This document shows, piece after piece, positions 33,009-41,232 of a stretch of DNA of 64,000 bases. Location: positions 19,918 to 83,917 of the forward strand of contig JAFPGC010000032.1 of assembly GCA_017423025.1 (NCBI GenBank). The letters are read 5' to 3'. The notes below the pieces were generated by a model that ran no database searches, was not told where the DNA came from, and was given only the letters and a program-made list of their open reading frames with translations. This stretch comes from Bacteroidales bacterium (GTDB taxonomy: Bacteria; Bacteroidota; Bacteroidia; Bacteroidales; UBA932). Every line of letters begins with the position of its first letter. Position 1 is the stretch's first letter. The position numbers were made by a program, and so were the translations under genes.

Positions 33009-34100
33009 TTATGGTAGGAATACAATATTATCAAGTTCGCTGAAGGCCTTCATATCGGCGGCGCCTTCATAACCGTCCCAGGCGGCATAGAAATGACCGG
33101 GCTGATCCCAGGCATTGCGCCAGGTAAGGACATAGGAGATGGGAAAATCCTGGATGGACGGAGCCAGCGACCCGGTCCACCACTTCAGGTCCGGAATCCC
33201 TTCCAGGCCCGTTTCGCTCAGGCAGATGAGCTTTTTATGCTCATCGCCCAGGGCCACCAGGGTAGAAAGCATGTTCTTCACCTGGTTCTGGAACCGTACG
33301 CCGGCCTCTTCCACAGAGCCGTCTCCTACATATTCATAGATATCCGTTCCCAGGATGTCTACAAACTCATCGCCGGGATAGCGGGACATATACACCTCCG
33401 GAGGAATGGGACCATTGGGGGAATAGCACCAAAGAAGGTTGGTAAGGCCGCGTTCCTTGGTAAAATACAGCCAGGTGGCACGGAAAAGCTCTTTGTATTC
33501 CTGGTCGGAGCAAAGCTTCCCTCCCCACCAGAACCAGCTTCCCAGGTTTTCATGCCAGGGGCGGAAAATGATGGGGACATCCGGGCCTATAGATTCGATG
33601 AAATCGGCCGCACGCTGCAGCCAAAGCATGAATTCGGCGTGCTTCTCACCGCCCGGGAGGACGGATTTCACCACCTCCGTGGAGGAGATGTCCCACGCAT
33701 CACCGCCCGTGAGGGGGTTCCGGGGATGCCAGGAGAAGGTGACCATTCCGCCCCGCTCCACCTGCTTGAGAACAGCCTTTCTCATCAGGCCGAAGGGAAT
33801 GCCGTCCAGGTTCTTGTCGGCCCCCAGCTCTATGCCGCCCAGGTCGCACCCCAGGATCATGGGATAGCGTCCGGTGACATCCTTGACATCGGAACGTTCC
33901 AGGGCGTCATTCTCCCAGTCCTCTACCTTCCAGGTGTGGCCGTAGAAGAGGTCGTCCTGGTGCCCGTAGGCAATCTTTCCGCTCTCGGCATAGGAGAACA
34001 GGGTATGCACCAGATGGTCTTTGGGCGTTTCCATGGGTTTCTTATTTCCGGAGCCGCAGGCCACCAGAGCCAATGCAGCAAAGAGGTATAATCTTTTCAT
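33009..34100 (-). CDS. GH26 beta-mannanase lipoprotein (mannobiohydrolase-like)
   Basis: This 363-residue lipoprotein (LVACG, Cys15) belongs to GH26. The barrel begins AYGHQDDLFYGHTW near residue 44. Acid/base Glu184 is in IIFRPWHENLGSWFWW and nucleophile Glu296 is in LICLSETGLEG. The compact single-domain form without a binding module resembles Bacteroides GH26 enzymes that release mannobiose from the chain end, which would feed the 2-epimerase; endo versus exo action cannot be told from sequence. The start overlaps the upstream GH5 stop (TGATG), and GH130 follows after two nt. Confidence 0.92.
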   Translation of the reverse strand: MKRLYLFAALALVACGSGNKKPMETPKDHLVHTLFSYAESGKIAYGHQDDLFYGHTWKVEDWENDALERSDVKDVTGRYPMILGCDLGGIELGADKNLDGIPFGLMRKAVLKQVERGGMVTFSWHPRNPLTGGDAWDISSTEVVKSVLPGGEKHAEFMLWLQRAADFIESIGPDVPIIFRPWHENLGSWFWWGGKLCSDQEYKELFRATWLYFTKERGLTNLLWCYSPNGPIPPEVYMSRYPGDEFVDILGTDIYEYVGDGSVEEAGVRFQNQVKNMLSTLVALGDEHKKLICLSETGLEGIPDLKWWTGSLAPSIQDFPISYVLTWRNAWDQPGHFYAAWDGYEGAADMKAFSELDNIVFLP

Positions 34101-35689
34101 CAGAACTTGGGTGCGCTGTTATAAACGGTTTCCAGGGTATAACCTTCACTTTCGGTGAACCAGGCTTTCTTCATCACGTCAATCACCTCCTTGCTGTTGC
34201 CAATAGGGGTGCCTTTTCCGTGGTGGACGTATCCGTGCTTCTCCTTGCCGGCGCCTTCTCCATTGTTATCCCAAAGGAAGCAAGGGATGCAATAGGTCTT
34301 GGCAGCTTTCACCACATATTCCATATAATACTTGTAGAAAGCCCATGCATGGGTATCGCTCTTGGACCGCATGGAGCAGCCAAACTCTCCCATATATACA
34401 GGAATACCCTTAGCTACGAAATCGGAATACAGCTTACTGTAGAGCTGCTTGGTTTGTTCCTCACCGGCGGCGGGTTTCTTGCCGGCAGTGCCAGTATGAC
34501 CCCACTCGGGATACTGGACGTCTCCTATGGTATAATCATAGGGATCGTAGCTGTGAACGGCAACGGCCAGTTTGCCGGCAGTGTCGTTGGGAAGGGTGAA
34601 ATACTTGGAGCCGGTGAAGGACGGGCTTGCGCAATAAGTGGGAACGCCCAGCCAGCGGGTGGCATTGTTACCACCGGTTGCACGCACGGCATTCACAAAT
34701 GCCTGGTTCCATTCGTTAAGCACCGCACACTGTTTCTGAATTTCGGCATCCGGACTTCCGCCCCATTTTCCGTCATTGAGTTCGTTGAAGCCCTCCAACA
34801 AAAGCCAGTCGTCTCCGCAATCGGCAAACTTGGTGGCAATCTGCTTCCACACAGCCGTGATTTTGGTCGTAATCTGGTTTTTGAGTTCGGCATTATTGGC
34901 AGCGTTCTTGATGTCCAGCCACTCATAGCTGTTAGAAGTGCCGTGATTCTCGTCGTGATGGGTGTTCACAATCACTTTCAAACCAGCCGTATGGGCGTAC
35001 TGAGCCACCGTGTACACGCGATTCAGCCACTCTTCATTAATCTTGTAATCCGGAGCATCTCCTATCATTTTCAGCCAGGAGACGGGAATACGGACACTTG
35101 TAAAGCCCAGATTCTTCAAGCCATCGAAAGTGGCCTGGGTGGCCTTGTACTCATCTTTCGGATCTGGCATCCAGCAAGTTTCATCCGGATAACCTTCCTT
35201 ATCTCTTGCCCAGGAACCGTTATAGTAGGCGTCGAATTGGTTGCCCAGATTCCAGCCCAGGCCGAAGAAAGAGGCCAGACCGTCATAGCCGGGTGCCGGC
35301 GGATCGGGTCTTGTGGCTGCCGCCTGAGAGACGGTCAGCGTAGCCGAAGAGGCTCCGGTAGCCTTGAAAGTAAGGGTGGCCGAACGGGCTTCGTAGGCCG
35401 TATTGGCCGCTACCGTCAGGGTGGTCACGACACTGTAATTGGCCAGCGTTCCGTTGGAAACCGTAATCCAGTCCGGTTTTTCCACCTGAGGGACGAACGG
35501 GGTCTTGACGGTTATGTCGTAGGTTCCGCCCTCGGCCGGGGCCGATACGGAGACAGGGCTGAGCACGATGGCCTTGGGGGCCGGATCCGGGGTAGGCGTG
35601 GGCTCCGGATTCTCCTTATTCCCGTTGCAGCTGCACATCACGGAAACCAGGGTGAGCAGCGGCAAGATACAATGTTTCAAATATTTCAT
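34100..35689 (-). CDS. BACON-GH5 endo-beta-glucanase/glucomannanase lipoprotein
   Basis: This 529-residue protein has a signal peptide with Cys21 as the likely lipid site. A Pro-rich linker leads to a BACON domain (~40-125), then a GH5 barrel (~138-520). GLGWNLGNQFDA, SVRIPVSWLKM, IVNTHHDENHG, acid/base Glu303 in LLEGFNELND and nucleophile Glu435 in YMGEFGCS are visible. The barrel resembles the GH5_2/GH5_4 endoglucanase group rather than the mannanase subfamilies. In this locus it probably cuts at glucose positions of glucomannan; xyloglucan or mixed-linkage glucan are alternatives. The BACON domain is nearly the same as that of the GH26 gene just upstream. Confidence 0.9.
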   Translation of the reverse strand: MKYLKHCILPLLTLVSVMCSCNGNKENPEPTPTPDPAPKAIVLSPVSVSAPAEGGTYDITVKTPFVPQVEKPDWITVSNGTLANYSVVTTLTVAANTAYEARSATLTFKATGASSATLTVSQAAATRPDPPAPGYDGLASFFGLGWNLGNQFDAYYNGSWARDKEGYPDETCWMPDPKDEYKATQATFDGLKNLGFTSVRIPVSWLKMIGDAPDYKINEEWLNRVYTVAQYAHTAGLKVIVNTHHDENHGTSNSYEWLDIKNAANNAELKNQITTKITAVWKQIATKFADCGDDWLLLEGFNELNDGKWGGSPDAEIQKQCAVLNEWNQAFVNAVRATGGNNATRWLGVPTYCASPSFTGSKYFTLPNDTAGKLAVAVHSYDPYDYTIGDVQYPEWGHTGTAGKKPAAGEEQTKQLYSKLYSDFVAKGIPVYMGEFGCSMRSKSDTHAWAFYKYYMEYVVKAAKTYCIPCFLWDNNGEGAGKEKHGYVHHGKGTPIGNSKEVIDVMKKAWFTESEGYTLETVYNSAPKF

Positions 35690-35698
35690 AGGCTGTTG

Positions 35699-37099
35699 TT
35701 ATTCGTGGGAAGGCATTCCTTCGCGGGTAAGAACCTTGTTCGAAGACATAATGGACTTCCAATAAGATGTGGTATTCAGTTCATAGGATTCCAGGTCCCA
35801 GACCAGGAACCAGTTCCAGCCCTGTCCGGCATCCAGGCACTTGGCCGGGTTGGGGATATTGCCGCACTCGCTGACAGTCACCAGCTTGTGGCCGCCGGAA
35901 AGGGCCACAGCCGCATCGTACTGACGGGCTTTGGCATCCGTATCATCGGCATAGATATCTACACCCACTATATCTACCAGGTCGTTTCCGGGATACCAGG
36001 AAGCGTAGTCTTTCTCTGCGCCAGGAGTGGCATCCAGGGTCCAGACCCAGATGAGATTGTTCAAACCGTACTCCCCTTCCAACTTATCCCTCAGGAGTTT
36101 CCACAGTTTCTTGCAGGCATCGGCCCCGCCGCGGCCCCACCAGAACCAGGCGCCGTTGCCTCCATACAGGTTGTAATTGCCGGCAGCCTCGTGCAGCGGA
36201 CGCCACAGAACGGGAATGCCCGCATCCTGCAACAGTTTCAGATAACCGGCCACCTTTTCGATGTCCTGAAGGATGAAATCGTTCTCCCAGGTCCCGCTCT
36301 TCAAGGCATTGGCTATGCTGAATTTGGTTTTATCACAGTAAAAGTTATAACCGGAGAAGTCTCCGCTCTTTCCCTTCTCCCAATCTGCCTTGGTGGAAGG
36401 CACATTCCAGTGCCACATATAAGACACCAGGCCGTTGTTCTGCCACTGCTCCTTAGGAGCCGAAATATCTCCATAATCCACCACCCAGGTCCAACCGGCC
36501 GGAGTGGGAGAATACTGCAGGAAAATATAATCGTAGCCGGCCAGGGCAGGGTGCTTGCCGGTCATGGTATAAACCTGGTTCACCCGCTCGTTGTTGTTGG
36601 CCGTTCCGCCGGACTGGACACCGCTCAGCATCTTGCTTCCGGCCTGTTCCCGAAGGAAAGTATAAACCCACTTTGCCTCGGCCGTGGCGTTTTCATTGGT
36701 AAGGTCCTTATCCATCTCGGCCGGTTCCGGTTTCTCGGCAGCGGCCTGAGAAAGGGAGAAGGTGGCCGAAGTGGCACCCGTAGCCTTGAAGGTGAGGGTC
36801 GCGTTACGAGGCTCATAGGCAGTATTGGGCGCCACGGTCAGTTTAAGAGTAACCGTGTAATTGACCAGGTTGCCGCTGCTCACCGATACCCAGTCCGGTT
36901 TGTCCACCTGCGGCACAAACGGACTCTTGACAGTTACGTCTATGGTGCCGCCTTCCGCAGGGGCGCCATAAGAGGTAACATTCAAGGTAACGGCCTTGGG
37001 AGCCGGGTCTACGGGCGGAACCACCGGTTGTTCCGGTTCGGTCTTTCCGCAGGCCCACAGCAGCAGGGCCGATAAAGCTATGATGGTAAAGTTTCTCAT
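35699..37099 (-). CDS. BACON-GH26 beta-mannanase lipoprotein
   Basis: This 466-residue surface-type lipoprotein (LLWACG, Cys17) has a BACON domain (~37-121), a short linker and a GH26 catalytic barrel (~130-460). Acid/base Glu304 is in VLWRPLHEAAGN and nucleophile Glu411 is in VTVSECGNIP. WFWWGRGGADACKKLW follows the acid/base, as in endo-mannanases. It probably makes the initial endo cuts in mannan or glucomannan at the cell surface. It follows the large glycan-binding protein gene by 51 nt and precedes the BACON-GH5 gene by nine nt. Confidence 0.92.
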   Translation of the reverse strand: MRNFTIIALSALLLWACGKTEPEQPVVPPVDPAPKAVTLNVTSYGAPAEGGTIDVTVKSPFVPQVDKPDWVSVSSGNLVNYTVTLKLTVAPNTAYEPRNATLTFKATGATSATFSLSQAAAEKPEPAEMDKDLTNENATAEAKWVYTFLREQAGSKMLSGVQSGGTANNNERVNQVYTMTGKHPALAGYDYIFLQYSPTPAGWTWVVDYGDISAPKEQWQNNGLVSYMWHWNVPSTKADWEKGKSGDFSGYNFYCDKTKFSIANALKSGTWENDFILQDIEKVAGYLKLLQDAGIPVLWRPLHEAAGNYNLYGGNGAWFWWGRGGADACKKLWKLLRDKLEGEYGLNNLIWVWTLDATPGAEKDYASWYPGNDLVDIVGVDIYADDTDAKARQYDAAVALSGGHKLVTVSECGNIPNPAKCLDAGQGWNWFLVWDLESYELNTTSYWKSIMSSNKVLTREGMPSHE

Positions 37100-37150
37100 A
37101 AATGGAACCCGGAGGGAGGGTCAGCCCCCTCCGGATTAAAAACTATCGGC

Positions 37151-39895
37151 TTACTTCTTCAAGCCTATCTGGGTGATGGTGTAACCGGTGCCGCAAACGA
37201 CAAGGCCACCATTGGCTACCAGCTCGTCAATATCGGCCTGGGTGAGCTCTATTTCGTGACCGCCGTCCTGCAGGGGCAGGTTGCCGTCAGGAGCCAGGCC
37301 GGCTGTACTGGGGATAGCAGCCCAGCTGCCGTTGCCGATGCGGATGCATCCCTCGGGATCGTCAATGGTATAGTGGAGGCACAGGACAGTGCCGGCTTCC
37401 ACAGTGGTCCAGTCATAACCGCCCCAGGAGAGGTCGGTCACGGCGCCGCCACTCCAAGTGACGGTGGAATTGCCTTCCCAGATAGCCGTCTCCACGGGAC
37501 CGCCACCTTCCATGGTCACAAGAGCCACTTCCGTGAGGGTCCAGAACGCACCGCAGATAACCAGACCGCCATTGTTGACCAGCTCGGCGATATCGGCATC
37601 GGTGAGTTCGAACTCATAACTGGTGAGGCCGGCGATCGGGATATTGCCGTCCTGGGCCAGCCCGGCAAGGCTGGGCATGGAAGCCCAGCTGCCGTTACCG
37701 AAGCGCATAACGGCATTGTCATCACTGGCTGTAAAGGATACGGCAAGCTTGGTGCCGGCCTGGACAGTACTCCAATCGTAACCGCCCCAGGAGAGTGCAC
37801 CCATAGAACCATCCCAGTTACCAACAGTCGTGCTGCCTTCCCAGATGGTGGTGCGCTTCTCGGCGGCACCGAAGTGAATCAGGGACAGGCCGGTGATGGC
37901 CACATGCTGACCGTTGCAGGTCCAGGAACCGCCCCAGCCCTGTACGGAGGTGAGTTGTGCGAGCACCTGGGCCGTCACGTTGAAGGCAAAGTAGCCTGTA
38001 GAGGCATCGCAGTTTCCGGCATTGATATCCTTGCCGCCGCCAAGCTCATCCAGATGCATTTCATCCCAGTGACCGCCATAGGCCTGGAACTGCCAGTCAT
38101 CAGCCAGCGGAGTGAAGTACACGCGAACCACGTCACCTTCTGTAATGCCGGCTTCAGTGAAGGCACCTTCAGCACCCAGGTAAGGCTGGTTACTCCATTC
38201 ACCCAGGTCTTCATAGCCTTCCCAGATGAACTTCTCCGTGAACGGAGCCGTAATCTCGAAGGGAACGGGCCAGGTGAGCTCGGTGCCGTCCATCAGCACA
38301 AAGTTCAGGCGATAGACGCCAGGGCCGATACCATCCGGAATGGCAAAGACCATCGCATCGTCGGCACGCTGGGCAAAGCTGGTTACCCGCTTACCCTTGA
38401 TCAATACCTGATCAACCTGCAGGAGGTTGGCACCCTTGATGCTGATCATCTGGCCCAGGCCGAAGGAAGGAGCGTCAAACTTCACGCTCACGGCCATGTC
38501 ATAAGTGATTGTAATCGCATTCGTGCTGGTTTGATAACCGGCGGCGGAAGTGAAGGTGATGGGGCCGGTATAAGCCTGCTCCGGAAGGGCAACCTTCACA
38601 TCGGCATAGCCTAATTCATCCGTAACCAACTCGAATTCGCAAGGGATGAGACCATTGTCCTTGTCGCCGATGGTGACAGAAGTAACCAGATCAAGGTCTT
38701 CACCAACAATGGTAACAACCGTCTTTCCGGCCACGTACTCATCGAAGTACTCCACATCCCGGATTTCGGGCTTCACTACCTCCAGTTCCTCAGAGAAGGC
38801 CTGTACGCCGGATTCCAGGGTTACTGTTACCCTGCCATCCTTGGCCTCGGCAGGAACGCTGGTGATGAGGGATCCTTCGGAATAGTAGAAGCTGGCTTCC
38901 ACATCTCCGCCGAACATTACGCTGGTCACAAGATCCAGGTCCGAGCCGGTGATTTCCACATCGTAGCCGGCCTTGAAGCGCTGGTCTTCGGACAGGGACT
39001 TGACGCTGAGGTCTGTTACCACGACAGCCTCAATCTCTCCCACCTCGAAGACGTCCTCATTGAAGGTGTAAAACATCAGTTTACCGCTCTGGGCCTTGGC
39101 GGGCAGGGTAAAGCTGATGCCTTCGCCTTCGTCCTCTACCATGAAAGCAATGTCTTCGGCATTGGGCAGGCTCACCGTCTTGATCATGTCCAGATGCTCA
39201 CCGGTAACGGTGACAATCTGGCCGGCCTTTACGGTAAGGGCCTCGGTGAAAGCATCGATTACCGGAGTGCCGACACCCAGTTCCTTTTCCGTATAGATAT
39301 GGTTGGGAATGGTATTCTGGTCCGTGATTTCATCCACGTCACTCAGAATCACAGGACCGGCAAGGACGCTGAAGGGAACCTTGACGGAAAGCTCGTGGCG
39401 GCTCTGGCTCTCAAAGTCTGTCACCATGATATCATCGGAGAAGATAACTGTCTTCACATCGTTCAGGTATTCTCCCTTGAAGGTGAGGACATCTCCCGAG
39501 CGAACCACTTCCGGAGTGAAAGAATCAATGGAGATGGGCTCGGAGAAGGTGAGGTCGAACTTGGTGCTGGCCACGCGGCCGTCTTTGCCCACCACGGTCA
39601 CTTTACCCACCTCGGGGCCTTCCAGGGGAACCATCACGCGAATCTCGCTGCGGGAGCCCTTTTCCACCACCGTGATGTCGGTAACGGTAACATTGCCGGC
39701 AAACTTGACCTCAGTGGCATTTTCCAGACCACCACCCACGATGCGGAGTTCACCGCCGCGCATGACGGGGTTGGGAGCAATGGCTGCCAGGGAGAAACCG
39801 TTGAACTGGTCTGTATCCAGCTCCGATTTCTTACACCCGGAGATGGCAGCTACGGCCAGTACGGCAAGAAGGGAATATTTCAGTATCTTTTTCAT
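37151..39895 (-). CDS. Large surface glycan-binding lipoprotein: IPT/TIG repeats plus three C-terminal beta modules
   Basis: This 914-residue lipoprotein (ISGC, Cys21) has no enzymatic motif. Residues ~35-550 are about six Ig-like IPT/TIG repeats (each with the pattern ...G..v.i.G..l..v..v.f...), forming a stalk. Residues ~555-681, ~682-802 and ~803-914 are three related modules. The last two share WGGYDW(S/T)TV, (F/I)GNGSWA and AGLA.DGN and are clearly recent duplicates. The position, third after SusCD, and the lack of catalytic residues suggest a surface glycan-binding protein that presents chains to SusCD, with aromatic-rich modules as binding sites. The module family is not recognised. 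Confidence 0.8.
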   Translation of the reverse strand: MKKILKYSLLAVLAVAAISGCKKSELDTDQFNGFSLAAIAPNPVMRGGELRIVGGGLENATEVKFAGNVTVTDITVVEKGSRSEIRVMVPLEGPEVGKVTVVGKDGRVASTKFDLTFSEPISIDSFTPEVVRSGDVLTFKGEYLNDVKTVIFSDDIMVTDFESQSRHELSVKVPFSVLAGPVILSDVDEITDQNTIPNHIYTEKELGVGTPVIDAFTEALTVKAGQIVTVTGEHLDMIKTVSLPNAEDIAFMVEDEGEGISFTLPAKAQSGKLMFYTFNEDVFEVGEIEAVVVTDLSVKSLSEDQRFKAGYDVEITGSDLDLVTSVMFGGDVEASFYYSEGSLITSVPAEAKDGRVTVTLESGVQAFSEELEVVKPEIRDVEYFDEYVAGKTVVTIVGEDLDLVTSVTIGDKDNGLIPCEFELVTDELGYADVKVALPEQAYTGPITFTSAAGYQTSTNAITITYDMAVSVKFDAPSFGLGQMISIKGANLLQVDQVLIKGKRVTSFAQRADDAMVFAIPDGIGPGVYRLNFVLMDGTELTWPVPFEITAPFTEKFIWEGYEDLGEWSNQPYLGAEGAFTEAGITEGDVVRVYFTPLADDWQFQAYGGHWDEMHLDELGGGKDINAGNCDASTGYFAFNVTAQVLAQLTSVQGWGGSWTCNGQHVAITGLSLIHFGAAEKRTTIWEGSTTVGNWDGSMGALSWGGYDWSTVQAGTKLAVSFTASDDNAVMRFGNGSWASMPSLAGLAQDGNIPIAGLTSYEFELTDADIAELVNNGGLVICGAFWTLTEVALVTMEGGGPVETAIWEGNSTVTWSGGAVTDLSWGGYDWTTVEAGTVLCLHYTIDDPEGCIRIGNGSWAAIPSTAGLAPDGNLPLQDGGHEIELTQADIDELVANGGLVVCGTGYTITQIGLKK

Positions 39896-39913
39896 ATTCT
39901 ATTCTCCTTTAGA

Positions 39914-41221
39914 TTATTTGATAGGGACAGCACGGATGTTGTCGATCTTCATAATGGGCTGACAGTCGGTACCCGTTACGCCGCCGCTCCATACAAAGAT
40001 GGTGAGGGAGGTAAAGGTTTCGGGTTTGATAGTTTCCGTATTGGCACTACCGTCCGATTTCTTGTTGAACTCGGAGTAGGGAATCGTTACGGTAATCCAC
40101 TTGTCACCAGTGTCAAAAGAACCGCTGTCTTTCCAGGGAATCCACAGGGCACGGGGAGCCTGGGGCTTACCGTCGCCGCTGATGAACTTGTTATTGGCAC
40201 CGGCCGTTACATTGCCGTCAATGTCAACAACACCTTCACCACCGCCGGTTACGGCATCCACGCCACCGATGATGAGCTGCATGGCACCAGACTTCCAGGG
40301 ATTGGAAGAAGGAATGTAGAGTTCGAACTTCAGGGCCATGGAGTTCCAGGCGGAGAAGTCGGCGAAGTCGGTCAGGCGGGGGCTGTCGGCATAAGTAACA
40401 GGTTCGTCCCAGTCACCGGGCCAGTACTCAAAGGAGAAGTTGGCGTCGTTCCATCCGCCTTCGGCATCCAGGGTAACGGTAGGATCACCGAAACGCAGGA
40501 AGTTTCCGCTGAGGGCAGTCGCATCGGTTTCAATGACCTGAGCATGCCAGCCATGGTTGTCGGGATGGGGATCGTTGTCGAAGTTGAAGAGCATACCGCG
40601 GCTGTCCTTGTACATGAACACGGACTGGCCGGTACCGGAAGCTGTGGTGACTTTGATCTTGCCGGGCTGAGCGCCTTCGGGAACCACCAGACTGATGGAT
40701 GATCCGTCGGTAGCCGCTGCCTCGACAGGGTCTACACCCGGGAAGGTAACGGTAACCGGAGCGAAGAGATAGGAACCGTTGATGGTAACCGTCTCGCCGG
40801 GCTGGGCCCACTCCAGGGACATGGACTCCACCTTGGGAGCCGGGGGAAGCACCTTGAAATCATAGGAAACCACGGTGCTGTCCTTGGTAATCATATAGAT
40901 TTTGTCGGTCTGCACCACGGGCATATTCTTGGGAACGGAGACAACCAGGGTCTTGGCCGTCATATAGCTGGTATTGAGTACGGCAGCCTGGTCGTTGAAG
41001 TAGAGGTCGTGGATACTGGTAAGGTTCTCACCAACCAGGCACACGACTTCTTCCATGTTGGCCTGGGTAATCATAACATCCTTGTCAGCGTAGCGGATGA
41101 AGTCCAGCTTGGGAACACCGGAAGTCTGAACGAAACGGTCCGGATAGTCCACCTGGGTGCAGGAAGCAGCTGCAAGGACGAGACCCAGCATCAAAGCAGT
41201 ATATTTGGTTGTTGCTTTCAT
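39914..41221 (-). CDS. Surface glycan-binding protein (SGBP-B/XBD-like lipoprotein)
   Basis: This 435-residue lipoprotein (AAASC, Cys21) has two IPT-like Ig domains (~35-210) followed by a C-terminal beta-sandwich beginning MLFNFDNDPHPDNHGW. It contains LRFGDPTVTL, FSFEYWPGDWDEP, a WIPWKDSGSFDTGDKW loop and a closing strand (IMKIDNIRAVPIK). This domain order is that of SGBP-B proteins whose C-terminal domain binds xyloglucan in Bacteroides ovatus; relatives occur in mannan and beta-glucan loci. The several exposed Trp residues fit a glycan-binding platform. It sits between SusD and the larger binding protein. Confidence 0.85.
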   Translation of the reverse strand: MKATTKYTALMLGLVLAAASCTQVDYPDRFVQTSGVPKLDFIRYADKDVMITQANMEEVVCLVGENLTSIHDLYFNDQAAVLNTSYMTAKTLVVSVPKNMPVVQTDKIYMITKDSTVVSYDFKVLPPAPKVESMSLEWAQPGETVTINGSYLFAPVTVTFPGVDPVEAAATDGSSISLVVPEGAQPGKIKVTTASGTGQSVFMYKDSRGMLFNFDNDPHPDNHGWHAQVIETDATALSGNFLRFGDPTVTLDAEGGWNDANFSFEYWPGDWDEPVTYADSPRLTDFADFSAWNSMALKFELYIPSSNPWKSGAMQLIIGGVDAVTGGGEGVVDIDGNVTAGANNKFISGDGKPQAPRALWIPWKDSGSFDTGDKWITVTIPYSEFNKKSDGSANTETIKPETFTSLTIFVWSGGVTGTDCQPIMKIDNIRAVPIK

Positions 41222-41232
41222 CGGATCAGGAA

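Noticed and set aside
34073-37075. A 1000-codon plus-strand frame opposite the GH5 and GH26 genes
   Set aside because: The opposing genes have signal peptides, BACON domains and catalytic residues; the long frame has none and only reflects base composition.
37151-41221. The two binding-protein genes as SusE/SusF
   Set aside because: Both are IPT-repeat proteins, and the smaller has an SGBP-B-type C-terminal domain. The SusE/F starch-binding domain order was not recognised.
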